Notes: generated by a model not told the origin, from the sequence alone. A DNA stretch of 51,464 nucleotides from an uncultured bacterium (GCA_903864835.1 CAIPHK010000037.1:1-51464); one strand, 5' to 3'; positions 36,321 to 44,875 are shown, counted from the stretch's first letter. Numbers and translations are program-made.

Positions 36321-37183
36321 GGTTCCATCCCCAATCGACGCCGATGAAGCCACTGAATCCCATTAACCACGAGCAACAACACAAAACTCAGAAGCAACAT
36401 TGACGAGGCGATCACCGTCGCCCCCAAATAATCATATTGTTCTAATTTAGTGATAATCAACAGAGGAACTATTTCCGTCTTAAGCGGCATGTTGCCGGAA
36501 ATAAATACCACCGACCCGTACTCCCCGAGACACCGGGCAAACGCGAGTGTGGTTCCGGTCAATACCGCCGGTATCAACAACGGAAAAATAACTCGGAGAA
36601 ATGTTTGTAAAGGGGTCGCCCCTAATGTCCGCGCCGCCTCTTCCAATTCCTTGTCGAAATCGTCCAACACAGGCTCAACAGTCCGAATGACAAACGGCAT
36701 TCCGACAAACACGAGTGCAATTGTAATTCCCCACCATGAATAATTGAGGCTAACCCCTAAAGGAATCAAAAATCGCCCCAGCCATCCCGATTGTGCAAAA
36801 AGCGCCGTTAACGCAATTCCGGTAACCGCCGTAGGAAGTGCAAATGGGAGGTCAATCAATGCGTCCATAACTCGTTTTCCGGGATAGGTGTACCGCGCGT
36901 GAACCCAGGCGACCAGCGTCCCAAACACACAATTAATTAACGCCGCGACGATCGAGGTAGATACCGTCACCCTAAACGCGGAAACCACCCGAGGATTCGT
37001 AAGAATCGCAACGAGCTCGTGTCGAGTGACCGTAGCGGAGGTCAATACCATCACCGCAAGGGGGATCAATACGAGTACCGATAGGTACGTCAGGGTGACC
37101 CCGGTGGCCAGGCCGAAGCCTGGCAATCGGAATCGAGAACTATTTCGCTTTGTTTTCAAAAACTTGATCAAAAATCCCACCAT
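36317..37183 (-). CDS. cysT: sulfate ABC transporter permease CysT (CysU)
   Basis: The partner permease, about 288 residues. It opens with [20 protein letters not shown], which matches CysT at LPGFxLxLG, and has six membrane segments. The EAA loop is [27 protein letters not shown], and [24 protein letters not shown] follows. It overlaps the 3' end of sbp. The exact start is unclear: ATG at 37183, ATG at 37207 or TTG at 37159 (best by family length) are possible, and none has a convincing SD. Translation is probably coupled to sbp. Confidence 0.92.
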   Translation of the reverse strand: MVGFLIKFLKTKRNSSRFRLPGFGLATGVTLTYLSVLVLIPLAVMVLTSATVTRHELVAILTNPRVVSAFRVTVSTSIVAALINCVFGTLVAWVHARYTYPGKRVMDALIDLPFALPTAVTGIALTALFAQSGWLGRFLIPLGVSLNYSWWGITIALVFVGMPFVIRTVEPVLDDFDKELEEAARTLGATPLQTFLRVIFPLLIPAVLTGTTLAFARCLGEYGSVVFISGNMPLKTEIVPLLIITKLEQYDYLGATVIASSMLLLSFVLLLVVNGIQWLHRRRLGMEP

Positions 37184-38153
37184 CACTGAAATGCACTTTT
37201 TGTGCATCGGCCCAATTTTTATGTAAGCTTGTGATCGTAACCAATTTTAGGTTGGGATACAATCGTGCATAGGATTTCAAGGCCGACGCTGAGCGTGGAC
37301 GAAAATACGATCGCGCGATCAAATCCTGAGCCGGTTCGGAGTAGAGATACTTCAAATAGGCATCCGCAACCGCTGTGGTTTTATGTTTATCTGCCGTCAC
37401 CTTAACCACCGCCACTGAGGGTTCCGCCAAAATACTCAAGGACGGGTACACCACCTCAAATTGATCCGGGGCTTCTTTTCGAGACACCAATAACGCTTCG
37501 TTTTCCCATGCAATAAGCACGTCACCCAACCCACGGCTCACAAACGTGGTGGTCGATCCCCGCGCACCGGAATCGAGTACAGGAACATTTTGAAATAGCG
37601 CTTTGATGAAGGTTTTCGACTTCTCTTTTGAGCCATACTTTTGATTGGCATACGCCCAAGCAGCGAGGTAATTCCACCGTGCGCCACCGGATGTTTTGGG
37701 GTTAGGGGTAATAACGCTGACGCCCGGTTTAACCAAGTCATCCCAATCCTTAATGTGCTTTGGGTTCCCTTTTCGGACCAAAAAGACGATCGTGGAAGTG
37801 TACGGCGCACTGTTTTGAGGCAGCTGTTTTTCCCAGTTGGCCGGCAATAACTTGGCATGTTCACGAATCGCATCCACATCGTAGGCCAGGGCCAAAGTCA
37901 CGACATCCGCTTCGAGGCCATCGATTACGGCGCGGGCTTGCTTTCCGGATCCGCCATGACTTTGTTTAACAGTGACATCGTCTCCTGTTTTTTGTTTCCA
38001 ATACGCCGCAAACTGCTTGTTATACTCTTGATAAAACTCTCGCGTTGGATCGTACGATACGTTGAGCAATTCGACTGATTTGGCGTGGATAGCGGTCGTT
38101 AGAACGACGGTACTTACAGCCAATAGTAATGATGATTTTATTATACGTTTCAT
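37140..38153 (-). CDS. sbp: periplasmic sulfate-binding protein
   Basis: A 337-residue solute-binding protein that delivers sulfate (or thiosulfate) to CysTWA. A signal peptide occupies 1-24 ([17 protein letters not shown]). The mature part begins [14 protein letters not shown] and has [26 protein letters not shown] and [16 protein letters not shown], which are the family signatures for anion binding. The ATG follows AAGGAGTCC at good spacing, the strongest SD in the operon. It may have high expression. The gene lies downstream of the porin, separated by a copy of the 88-bp repeat. Sbp and CysP cannot be told apart with confidence here. Confidence 0.94.
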   Translation of the reverse strand: MKRIIKSSLLLAVSTVVLTTAIHAKSVELLNVSYDPTREFYQEYNKQFAAYWKQKTGDDVTVKQSHGGSGKQARAVIDGLEADVVTLALAYDVDAIREHAKLLPANWEKQLPQNSAPYTSTIVFLVRKGNPKHIKDWDDLVKPGVSVITPNPKTSGGARWNYLAAWAYANQKYGSKEKSKTFIKALFQNVPVLDSGARGSTTTFVSRGLGDVLIAWENEALLVSRKEAPDQFEVVYPSLSILAEPSVAVVKVTADKHKTTAVADAYLKYLYSEPAQDLIARSYFRPRSASALKSYARLYPNLKLVTITSLHKNWADAQKVHFSDGGIFDQVFENKAK

Positions 38154-38177
38154 TTTTGGACTCCTTTTTATATCGAT

Positions 38178-38265
38178 ATTTTGTTTTGCCCCCTCTATCC
38201 GGTTGCCGGAGAGAGGGGGCTCCTCAATTTTCCCGGACGGGGAAATTGGGGGTGGGGGTGAGTTA
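38178..38265. repeat. 88-bp dispersed repeat, copy 3 (inverted)
   Basis: The inverted copy of the repeats at 34139 and 35317, nearly identical. Its end TTA (38263-38265), read on the minus strand, is the TAA stop codon of the porin gene. It lies between the porin and sbp and could attenuate transcription between them. Confidence 0.93.
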
Positions 38266-39465
38266 GTACTTCACCTGAACCCTCAAATCAACATACGTAT
38301 TATTGGATTGGAATCCATCAATCGTCGTGTTCCATACTCGCTCGACGTTCAAAAACCACTTCGTGCTATCACTCCAAATCCAGTTCACACCCGTCGTCGC
38401 CACTACCGATGACTTATATCCTGTTGCATACGTTGAAAATGATCCGCCATCAAACTGTGCTTCTTCTAATCGTGCTGCAAGCTGAAGCGCTCCCCACTGA
38501 CCCTTTTCGGGGTTATACGCATTTTTGGGACCTACATATTTATAACCTGCATTTTCGCCCGTTAGATAATACTGAGCTTGAACCTGCCAGGCGCCATGAA
38601 TGAGGGTCGCACTGCTACTTGCCTTGCTGACATCTTGTGCAGAGACGACATACTCACCCAATAGCCCAAAAGGTCCGGCGTAATAAGTGAATTGAGGTGC
38701 AATACGGTAAAAACTTCCATTGGCGTAGGTCCCTGTTGCATAGGTAAATAACGCGGGGCGTCCCGATCCTTTATAGGTAGAAAGTTGCGAGGTTGAGGAT
38801 GTTCCCACCCGTTTTTCAGTCGTTACCGCTAGTCCAAGATCAAGCCCCTTAAATCCATCGACGTCCCGAAGGGGCTTACCAATCGTACGAACCGCCAGCG
38901 ATCGGTAGGCATCCGAATCTTTATCCGATGATCCGTAGTCCGACGTACCGGTCAAGACGGCCACCTGGGTTTCCCATCCCAACGGTGCACCATAGAGCAT
39001 GACCCCCGAATCGCGGTTGGGCGTAAAGTACGTCGAATAGCCAAAGTCGATAAATGTAATGTCCGTCGGCGCTTGGAGCAATTCAATCCCCACTGGCCCT
39101 TTATATTTCCCAAGACGAAGCTTCCACCCCGGAAGTACCGGCAAATCCGCATGGCCGTCCAGCAATTTGACGGTACACCCAGCGTACTCGACGTGGATTC
39201 GGTATCCGATATTATCCGCAACAGTTCCTATAAGATCCGTCCGAACACTACGAAGCCCATACAATGAATCCGTATTGACGCCTGATTCCGCCAAAAGCGA
39301 TTGGTCGAATTGAAAAAATCCACCCAACCTCCACGTGAAGGGACTCGATTTAACGACGGGTGCCGTGGCCGAAGCCGTTGGCTCGTCCGCGAAAATTGCA
39401 CCCGATGCGACAGAAATAATTGCGCCGGCTAAGAACCCTACTATTTTTTTATTTTTTATTTTCAT
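38263..39465 (-). CDS. OprP/OprO-type anion porin
   Basis: A 400-residue outer-membrane protein. A signal peptide occupies about 1-26 ([16 protein letters not shown]). The rest consists of amphipathic beta strands ([69 protein letters not shown]) ending in LRVQVKY with a C-terminal aromatic, as required for barrel assembly. The pattern TDITFIDF...[10 protein letters not shown] matches phosphate-selective porins. Position at the head of a sulfate uptake operon suggests that it admits sulfate. The ATG has AGAGGTAG at suitable spacing and a promoter about 115 bp upstream. Confidence 0.88.
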   Translation of the reverse strand: MKIKNKKIVGFLAGAIISVASGAIFADEPTASATAPVVKSSPFTWRLGGFFQFDQSLLAESGVNTDSLYGLRSVRTDLIGTVADNIGYRIHVEYAGCTVKLLDGHADLPVLPGWKLRLGKYKGPVGIELLQAPTDITFIDFGYSTYFTPNRDSGVMLYGAPLGWETQVAVLTGTSDYGSSDKDSDAYRSLAVRTIGKPLRDVDGFKGLDLGLAVTTEKRVGTSSTSQLSTYKGSGRPALFTYATGTYANGSFYRIAPQFTYYAGPFGLLGEYVVSAQDVSKASSSATLIHGAWQVQAQYYLTGENAGYKYVGPKNAYNPEKGQWGALQLAARLEEAQFDGGSFSTYATGYKSSVVATTGVNWIWSDSTKWFLNVERVWNTTIDGFQSNNTYVDLRVQVKY

Positions 39466-39579
39466 TATTACTACCTCTTCAGGGCCAACCCATAAAATTT
39501 AATACGACTCAACTCCGCAACATCGACGATCACATTCCATACGGACCATCACCCCTATCAATCTATATTATCTATCGAT

Positions 39580-39607
39580 CTTATAGACTAATAAAAAGAA
39601 AGGCAAG
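39580..39607 (-). promoter_or_regulatory. promoter of the porin-sulfate operon
   Basis: On the minus strand, CTTGCC (39607-39602) and TATAAG (39585-39580) are spaced 16 nt. Downstream lies AGATCGATAGATAATATAGA, with GATAGAT-like repeats that could be an operator, then a leader of about 100 nt to the porin start. The rest of the gap 39466-39625 holds nothing else I can identify. Confidence 0.5.
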
Positions 39608-39625
39608 TATTTTTTTAAAGAACCG

Positions 39626-40789
39626 CTATTTTAACCGATCAACCGCCTCAATCGCGATCCTGGCCAAGATCTCAGCCCCGCCCCGGATAGCGGTACTATC
39701 GACATAAAATTCGGGGGAATGCGCCGGAACTGCCAATCCACCCGGTTCACAGACACCGATCCGAACAAAGGCGCCAGGAAGAGTCTGGAGATACACAGCG
39801 AAGTCTTCTGCCGCCATATTTGCGGTGGGTAACCGAACACACTGAGCGGCCCCCACTTGGTCCGCGACGGCATCCCCTACCCAGTCAATATATGGAGATT
39901 GATTTTCGATCGACGGGACGCCTCGGGTCCATTGAACCTCCGTCACCACGCCAAACGATGCATCCACCCCCAGAATAAGCTGGCGAAACCGATCCTCGAT
40001 ATCCTGCCGAGTTTTTGCTCGCAACGACCGAACGGTCCCTTTCATTTCTACAAATGGTGCAATCACGTTGGCGGCCGTTCCCCCTGCAATGGTCCCAATG
40101 GTGACCACCACCGGATCGGCAGGATCGGTAAATCGAGACGCGATCGTCTGGAGCATCGTAATGAGATGCGCCGACGCCACAATCGGATCGGTCCCTTGAT
40201 GAGGCCGTGCACCATGAGCGGATCGCCCAACGATTCGCAACGCAAACCGATCTGAGGCGGCGGATATGGGGCCGGGCTGAACCACCACCGTCCCAATGGG
40301 GAAATTTCGGTCAACGTGCGCACCAAAAATTGCTTGAACGCCATCGAGTGCGCCTGACGCAACAACCGCTGCCGCCCCTTGAATAATTTCTTCCGCCGGT
40401 TGAAAGACCAGCCGTACCGTTCCGGTCTTTAACTCTCGTTTGAGTAGAATCGCCGCCCCGAGCAACCACGTCGTATGAACATCATGGCCACAGGCGTGCA
40501 TGACGCCCGACACCTGACTTTCGTATGGCAGGCCGGTGGATTCCTGAATCGGAAGGGCATCCATATCTCCCCGCAACGCAACTGTGGGTCCTGGAATCCC
40601 CGACTCGATATCCGCAATCACGCCAGTCCCTGCCACGACCCGATAGGAAACCCCGTGATTTTCCAAAAATTTCTGTACAACTTGTGAGGTATCGAACTCA
40701 TTAAACGCCAATTCAGGGTGTCGGTGAATCGACTCCCGAATCCCCACTAACGCGGTAACCTCGTCGTTATCTAAAAACACAGGTGCCAT
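39626..40789 (-). CDS. M20-family amidohydrolase
   Basis: A 387-residue metal-dependent amidase of the N-acyl-amino-acid / hippurate / IAA-amino-acid hydrolase group. Metal-binding motifs: GDMDALPIQE, MHACGHDVHT, and a C-terminal H in VPAHSPEF; the catalytic Glu pair is in QPAEE. A dimerisation lid lies between (SAHGARPHQGTDPIVASAHLI). It ends with NMAAEDFAVYLQTLPGAFVRIG, typical of this group. No signal peptide, so cytoplasmic. The ATG follows AAGGAGG at ideal spacing. The natural substrate cannot be read from sequence. It is upstream of, and on the same strand as, the sulfate operon, but that operon has its own promoter. Confidence 0.9.
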   Translation of the reverse strand: MAPVFLDNDEVTALVGIRESIHRHPELAFNEFDTSQVVQKFLENHGVSYRVVAGTGVIADIESGIPGPTVALRGDMDALPIQESTGLPYESQVSGVMHACGHDVHTTWLLGAAILLKRELKTGTVRLVFQPAEEIIQGAAAVVASGALDGVQAIFGAHVDRNFPIGTVVVQPGPISAASDRFALRIVGRSAHGARPHQGTDPIVASAHLITMLQTIASRFTDPADPVVVTIGTIAGGTAANVIAPFVEMKGTVRSLRAKTRQDIEDRFRQLILGVDASFGVVTEVQWTRGVPSIENQSPYIDWVGDAVADQVGAAQCVRLPTANMAAEDFAVYLQTLPGAFVRIGVCEPGGLAVPAHSPEFYVDSTAIRGGAEILARIAIEAVDRLK

Positions 40790-40805
40790 TCTGTCCGCCT
40801 CCTTA

Positions 40806-40951
40806 TTTAGATTTGTTTCACTTCGCTACGCAAAGATGAAACGCGTTCGGACTGGCCAAGCCAGACCCTCACTTCGGCTCCATTTTAGATTTGTTTCACT
40901 TCGCTACGCAAAGATGAAACGCGTTCGGACTGGCCAAGCCAGACCCTCACT
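40806..40951. repeat. tandem pair of a dispersed repeat, period 78 bp
   Basis: Two copies start TTTAGATTTGTTTCACTTCG at 40806 and 40884 and stay identical for about 68 bases, to CCAGACCCTCACTT. Each has a palindromic core (CTGGCCAAGCCAG). Diverged relatives are at 28199-28348. The rest of the gap up to dcd (40952-41029) holds no gene; a GATACT box at 41016-41021 would start transcription close to the dcd ATG. Confidence 0.9.
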
Positions 40952-41029
40952 TTGTTTAGGCTGCCTTGATTTTAAAAACGGTGTGCCAGATGCTAGTCGG
41001 GATCACCCAACTATTGATACTCTTTATAC

Positions 41030-41566
41030 ATGATTTTATCGGACGCCACATTACGACGACTACTCGCTTCCGGCGAACTGTCCGTCTCCCCGCTCGCTGA
41101 CCACGGAATTCAACCCGCGTCGATTGATTGCCGGCTCGGCGACCATTTCCTCATTGTGGATGAAACCGAGTCTGACGTGATTACCCTGGACCAAGCCATC
41201 CATTACAAAGAAGTCACGAGCGATTCAATTATCATTCCCCCCCATCAGTTTTTATTGGCCACTACTTTGGAAACCATCAAACTACCCGCCGATCTGTCGG
41301 CATTTGTTGAAGGGCGTAGCTCCATCGGTCGGATCGGACTGTTCATCCAGAATGCGGGATGGGTCGATGCCGGATTTGAAGGAAAAATAACGCTTGAACT
41401 TTACAACGCAAATTCATTACCCATTCGCCTAGATTCCGGACGCCGAATTTGTCAGTTGGTATTTTGCAAAATGGATCGATCCGCCGAAAAACCCTATCTG
41501 GGAAAATATCAGGGCCAAACCAAAGCGGTCGGTAGCCGAATTTTTTTGGACGAAGACCTTAAATGA
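41030..41566 (+). CDS. dcd: dCTP deaminase
   Basis: A 178-residue nucleotide deaminase supplying dUTP (and, if bifunctional, dUMP) for thymidylate synthesis. The trimeric dUTPase-like fold is shown by MILSDATLRRLL at the start, IQPASIDCRLGDHF, the catalytic segment FVEGRSSIGRIGLF, WVDAGFEGKITLELYN (Glu123 as the likely catalytic Glu) and the tail GKYQGQTKAVGSRIF. The KYQGQ tail is common in bifunctional dCTP deaminase/dUTPase enzymes, so that activity is possible but not proven. No SD is seen before the ATG. It overlaps the next gene as ATGA. Confidence 0.93.
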   Translation: MILSDATLRRLLASGELSVSPLADHGIQPASIDCRLGDHFLIVDETESDVITLDQAIHYKEVTSDSIIIPPHQFLLATTLETIKLPADLSAFVEGRSSIGRIGLFIQNAGWVDAGFEGKITLELYNANSLPIRLDSGRRICQLVFCKMDRSAEKPYLGKYQGQTKAVGSRIFLDEDLK

Positions 41567-42525
41567 ACACCGTCCCCATTGCCCGGCCATGCCCCGCATG
41601 CCGATTGGCGACAGTCGTCGTCGATGGCGACTGGATTCGGTGCCAATCAGAGGGCTGCAAATTTGCCCATCAATTCACCTGCCCCATCTGCGAAGGGTCA
41701 TTAGCCAACGCCAAGACCTCAGAAGACCGCTATGACCAATACCTCCATTGCAGCGGATGCGCCAATTTAATCGGGCTTAAAAAAATAAAATATCTCATCG
41801 AGAACGGAATGCAGGTCGACGATCAGAATCGATGCACCTTGTGTAATGGACCCACCGTTCACCGCGCCACAATGAATTTGGGTCATCGATGTTTCTTTTT
41901 TCCTAAATGTTCCGGTCAAACAGATTTATTTGGGGCCACCCGGGAATCGTTTATCTTTCTTGACTTTGAAACTACCGGGCTCGAAGCGGGTCGTGATTAT
42001 ATTATTGAGGTGGGCGCTGTCAAAATCGATGAAGAGGGGTATGAACATGTATTCCAAGAGTTGATCAAGCCACCCACATCGATCTCCGCAAAAATCACTC
42101 AAATCACCGGCATTACCAATGCAATGGTAGAAAATGCGTCGGATTTAAAACCCGTTTTGGAGCGTCTCGTGGACTTTATGGGCAACGCGAAGTTGGTGAT
42201 ACACAATGCCGATTTTGACATGATCTGGCTACTTACCGCACTTATTCGTCACCAACTCACGCTACCCACGAGTACCGTGACATGTACCCTCCGTTGGGCG
42301 CGGGCAATGGCAGAACCGGGAGCGTCGCTAGGCGCGTTGACCAAAAAATATGGGATCAGTCACGGTAATGCTCACCGGGCGCTTGCCGATGCTGCCGCTA
42401 CCAAGGAAATTTTCTTTATCTTCGACCGCGCGGCAAAGGTCCCTCGACCCAATATCGAGGTCACTGAATTCCGACGTCAGGCCGAAAAAATCGTCGAACG
42501 ATACACAGGATTTGTTCAGGCCTAA
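41563..42525 (+). CDS. zinc-finger DEDDh 3'-5' exonuclease (DnaQ-like)
   Basis: A 320-residue protein. The first 120 residues hold cysteine pairs: CPAC, then C..EGC, CPIC, CSGC, CTLC and C...KC. They form two or three zinc ribbons, the last (HRCFFFPKCSGQTDLFG) like a topoisomerase-type C4 finger. The exonuclease domain (about 127-300) has all five catalytic residues: FLDFETTGL (Asp and Glu), HNADFDM (Asp), and HRALADA (His and Asp). This is the DnaQ/epsilon family. The polymerase III epsilon subunit usually lacks such N-terminal fingers, so this may be a repair or single-strand exonuclease. It is translationally coupled to dcd. A terminator follows 6 bases after the stop. Confidence 0.88.
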   Translation: MNTVPIARPCPACRLATVVVDGDWIRCQSEGCKFAHQFTCPICEGSLANAKTSEDRYDQYLHCSGCANLIGLKKIKYLIENGMQVDDQNRCTLCNGPTVHRATMNLGHRCFFFPKCSGQTDLFGATRESFIFLDFETTGLEAGRDYIIEVGAVKIDEEGYEHVFQELIKPPTSISAKITQITGITNAMVENASDLKPVLERLVDFMGNAKLVIHNADFDMIWLLTALIRHQLTLPTSTVTCTLRWARAMAEPGASLGALTKKYGISHGNAHRALADAAATKEIFFIFDRAAKVPRPNIEVTEFRRQAEKIVERYTGFVQA

Positions 42526-42530
42526 ACCAA

Positions 42531-42561
42531 AAAAGCCAAACAACTGAGTTGTTTGGCTTTT
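42531..42561. terminator. bidirectional rho-independent terminator
   Basis: AAAAGCCAAACAAC pairs perfectly over 14 bp with GTTGTTTGGCTTTT around a TGA loop. A and T runs on both sides let it work for the exonuclease gene (plus) and the 58-residue gene (minus), which converge here. Confidence 0.93.
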
Positions 42562-42588
42562 GGAATACTAGGTCTACCGTCGGTCTCC

Positions 42589-42765
42589 CTATTTTTGACC
42601 GGGTTTAGGTTGCTGCTGCTGAAGCATTTGGCCTAAGGCTTGTTGGTTTTGTTGTTGCTCCAACTGCTTTCGCATATTGTCTTGCATTGATTTAAGGGAG
42701 TTTTCCCAGAACGACCCACCCATGATTTGTCGCGTCCGCTCTACTGCATCTACATCTTCTGACAT
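42589..42765 (-). CDS. 58-residue Gln-rich small protein
   Basis: A short frame on the minus strand: starts MSEDVDAVERTRQIMGGSFW, continues ENSLKSMQDNMRKQLEQQQ, and ends LQQQQPKPGQK. Evidence that it is real: AAGGAGGTC lies 5 nt before the ATG, one of the best SD sites in the window, and the shared terminator at 42531-42561 follows its stop by about 30 bp. The sequence is hydrophilic, probably one helix with a glutamine-rich C-terminal half and five Met. It is not membrane-bound and has no signal peptide. Function unknown. It is divergent from rlmD. Confidence 0.75.
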   Translation of the reverse strand: MSEDVDAVERTRQIMGGSFWENSLKSMQDNMRKQLEQQQNQQALGQMLQQQQPKPGQK

Positions 42766-42840
42766 CTCAAGACCTCCTTTGATCAGTCATGATCCCATAT
42801 ATTATCGACAGCTTTTACATTTCTTACACATCGAAATATC

Positions 42841-42850
42841 GTGATATACT
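42841..42850 (+). promoter_or_regulatory. extended -10 promoter of rlmD (leaderless)
   Basis: GTGATATACT gives a TGn-TATACT extended -10. The ATG of rlmD begins 7 bases after it, exactly where transcription should start. No SD is present. A leaderless message is the simplest reading. Confidence 0.6.
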
Positions 42851-42856
42851 TTCCCC

Positions 42857-44233
42857 ATGACTCGCCACCCTCGTATATCCCATTCCCTTCGTGTTGGGAT
42901 GACCTTAGACGTCGATATTCATGACCTTGGGCATAGTGGCGAAGGCGTCGCTCGGATAGAGGGAATCCCAATTTTTGTGCCCGGCGGGCTGGTCGGCGAA
43001 TTAACTACCATTAGAATTACCACTGTATTTCCTAACTATTGCCGGGGATCGTTGGTCTCAGTGCTTACCAAAAGCCCATACCGAATTGGTCCCCCCTGCC
43101 CCGTTTACGGCGAATGTGGGGGATGCCAGCTTCAACACTTGGATTACGGTCACCAATTGGAATGGAAGCGGGATCGGGTGCGGAATGCATTGGGGGGGAT
43201 CGGGAAACTGCCATCGGTGGAGGTTCGTCCGGTTATCGGCATGGATGACCCATTTCATTATCGCAATAAGGTATTGGTCCCCCTGGCGAGAGGCCGTGAT
43301 GGGGTCGCAGTTGCTGGATTTTTTAAGCCGGGGTCTCATGACGTTGTGCCCATGAATGGCTGCTTGATTCAGGATTCTCGGTTTGATTCGGTGATAGAAG
43401 CAATACTGTCATTTCTGGATCGTCATCAGGTATCTGTGTACGACGAACAGACGCATACGGGCATTGCACGGTCGATCTTGGCACGGGCATCGGAGGCGGA
43501 GCTCGCGGTCTACATGATTATTAATGCTGATCGGCTGCCGGAGTCGGATCAATTAGTCGCCGCGTTGCGAGGTATCCCGGAAATTTCTGGGATTGGACTC
43601 ATTGTGAACAAAGAACGAACCAATGTTCCCGTGACGGATCATCAGCAGGGACTGTATGGAAGCCTGGATGTAACGTCGCGGTTTGGATCACTCACACTGA
43701 CCTCGCCCGCCCATAGTTTCTTTCAGGTGAATTATCGCCAAACGGAAAAACTCCTTCAGACACTCAAAATTGCCGCACCCGAATTCTATCCAGTGGTGTT
43801 TGATTTATATTGTGGCGTTGGGACTCTTGGATTGTCGATTGCCGCCCAATGTGGCCGACTTTTGGGCAATGAGATATCCCCCATCGCCACTGAGTATGCG
43901 CAAAAAAACGCCGTTCAAAATGGATTTTCGAATTGCACATTTGTTGCAGGAGATGCCGCCACCGTCACCGAGAAATGGAAGGCTGAGGGCGTACATCCCG
44001 ATCTGGTGATCGTGGACCCGCCGCGTAAAGGGTGCAGCCCAGAGATGGTTCAATTACTGATGAACTTGAGACCTCATCAGATTGTATACGTGTCGTGTGA
44101 TCCCGCAACCTTGGCGCGAGATCTTAGAATGCTAGCGGTGAACTATGCTGTAGAGTGGGTCCAACCCATCGATATGTTTCCACAGACCGCGCACGTTGAA
44201 TCGGTAGCGGTTCTTCGATTTAACGCATCGTAG
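42857..44233 (+). CDS. rlmD: 23S rRNA (uracil-5)-methyltransferase, RlmD-like
   Basis: A 458-residue SAM-dependent methyltransferase forming 5-methyluridine. An N-terminal TRAM domain (about 12-70) is followed by the 4Fe-4S ligands C81, C87, C90 (CPVYGECGGC) and C169 (MNGC). The first three positions match E. coli RlmD. The methyltransferase domain has FDLYCGVGTLGLSIA (SAM binding), VDPPRKGCSPEMV and the catalytic Cys in YVSCDPATLARDL. U1939 of 23S rRNA is the expected target, although RlmC/RlmCD-type specificity cannot be excluded. Its last codons (Ala-Ser) and stop are part of a REP palindrome. Confidence 0.9.
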   Translation: MTRHPRISHSLRVGMTLDVDIHDLGHSGEGVARIEGIPIFVPGGLVGELTTIRITTVFPNYCRGSLVSVLTKSPYRIGPPCPVYGECGGCQLQHLDYGHQLEWKRDRVRNALGGIGKLPSVEVRPVIGMDDPFHYRNKVLVPLARGRDGVAVAGFFKPGSHDVVPMNGCLIQDSRFDSVIEAILSFLDRHQVSVYDEQTHTGIARSILARASEAELAVYMIINADRLPESDQLVAALRGIPEISGIGLIVNKERTNVPVTDHQQGLYGSLDVTSRFGSLTLTSPAHSFFQVNYRQTEKLLQTLKIAAPEFYPVVFDLYCGVGTLGLSIAAQCGRLLGNEISPIATEYAQKNAVQNGFSNCTFVAGDAATVTEKWKAEGVHPDLVIVDPPRKGCSPEMVQLLMNLRPHQIVYVSCDPATLARDLRMLAVNYAVEWVQPIDMFPQTAHVESVAVLRFNAS

Positions 44234-44262
44234 GGGTGAAATATCTTTCGCCCCTACGATGC
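44225..44262. repeat. REP palindrome overlapping the rlmD stop
   Basis: GCATCGTAGGGG (44225-44236) pairs perfectly with CCCCTACGATGC (44251-44262), with further pairing of GAAA and TTTC inside. The TAG in the left half is the rlmD stop codon, and the preceding GCA TCG codes its last two residues. Confidence 0.92.
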
Positions 44263-44316
44263 ATGCCATCGGGATGGGTTGGCTTTGATGTAATTTTGGA
44301 TCCGGGTCAACTCCTG
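44249..44316. repeat. 68-bp duplication of the RAYT 3' end
   Basis: Matches 44362-44429 at 65 of 68 positions by eye, with offset 113. The matching part is the last 21 codons and stop region of the RAYT gene plus half a REP. This copy is a fragment outside any gene. Confidence 0.88.
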
Positions 44317-44343
44317 GGTGGGTCAAATGCGACCGGGGCAAAT

Positions 44344-44375
44344 GCAGGGCGGAAAATGTTCCGCCCCTACGATGC
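44344..44375. repeat. REP palindrome overlapping the RAYT stop
   Basis: GGGCGGAA and TTCCGCCC form the inner stem; the outer part CCCCTACGATGC matches the right half of the REP at 44225. Read on the minus strand, its CGTAG supplies the RAYT stop codon, after an Ala-Ser ending identical to that of rlmD. Confidence 0.85.
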
Positions 44376-44819
44376 ATGCCATCGGGATGGGTTGATTTTG
44401 ATGTAATTTTGGATCCGGATCAACTCCTGAGGGGAACGAATGATGTGTTCGTAATAATTCCGTTGCCATACCCGAAAAATATCGGTGTTTTTACGCAGCC
44501 ATTTCGTGACACCTATTTTAAACCCCCGAACAATAGCCCCCACCGTTTCCGACCTCCCAGCCCCAGCCAATATTTCAATCACCCCGTGAACATGATTTGG
44601 CATCACAATAAATTCGTCCAAAATAACCTGTGAAAAATACTCAGGGATCGCCTTCCAAATCTGACTAGCCTCGTTTCCTGCAGGATTTAATGCCAGCTTA
44701 CCATTCAAGATCTCCCCAAAAAGACATTCTTTTCGATAGGTACATATCGTCAAAAAATAGAGCCCAGAGGACGAATAATCATGTTTTTTTAAACGAATCG
44801 ATTTTCTAGAGAATTCCAT
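44367..44819 (-). CDS. REP-associated tyrosine transposase (RAYT)
   Basis: About 150 residues of the Y1 HUH-nuclease family, IS200/IS605-like, that works on REP palindromes. Signatures: YFLTICTYRKECLFGEI at the start, IVMPNHVHGVIEI with the HUH histidines, VRGFKIGVTKWLRK, VWQRNYYEHIIR with the nucleophile tyrosine, and IQNYIKINPSRW at the end. The family length is normal and the frame is intact. The start is ATG at 44819 or 44840; neither has an SD. REP hairpins flank it at 44225, 44344, 44876 and 44967, and another family member is at 21679. It is thus a RAYT with its own REPs, in domesticated form rather than a transposon with ends. Confidence 0.92.
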   Translation of the reverse strand: MEFSRKSIRLKKHDYSSSGLYFLTICTYRKECLFGEILNGKLALNPAGNEASQIWKAIPEYFSQVILDEFIVMPNHVHGVIEILAGAGRSETVGAIVRGFKIGVTKWLRKNTDIFRVWQRNYYEHIIRSPQELIRIQNYIKINPSRWHAS

Positions 44820-44875
44820 AGTGAAAAAAATATAATGCATTGTTATTTATTAAACAAATAAATTTTTTTAATCAT

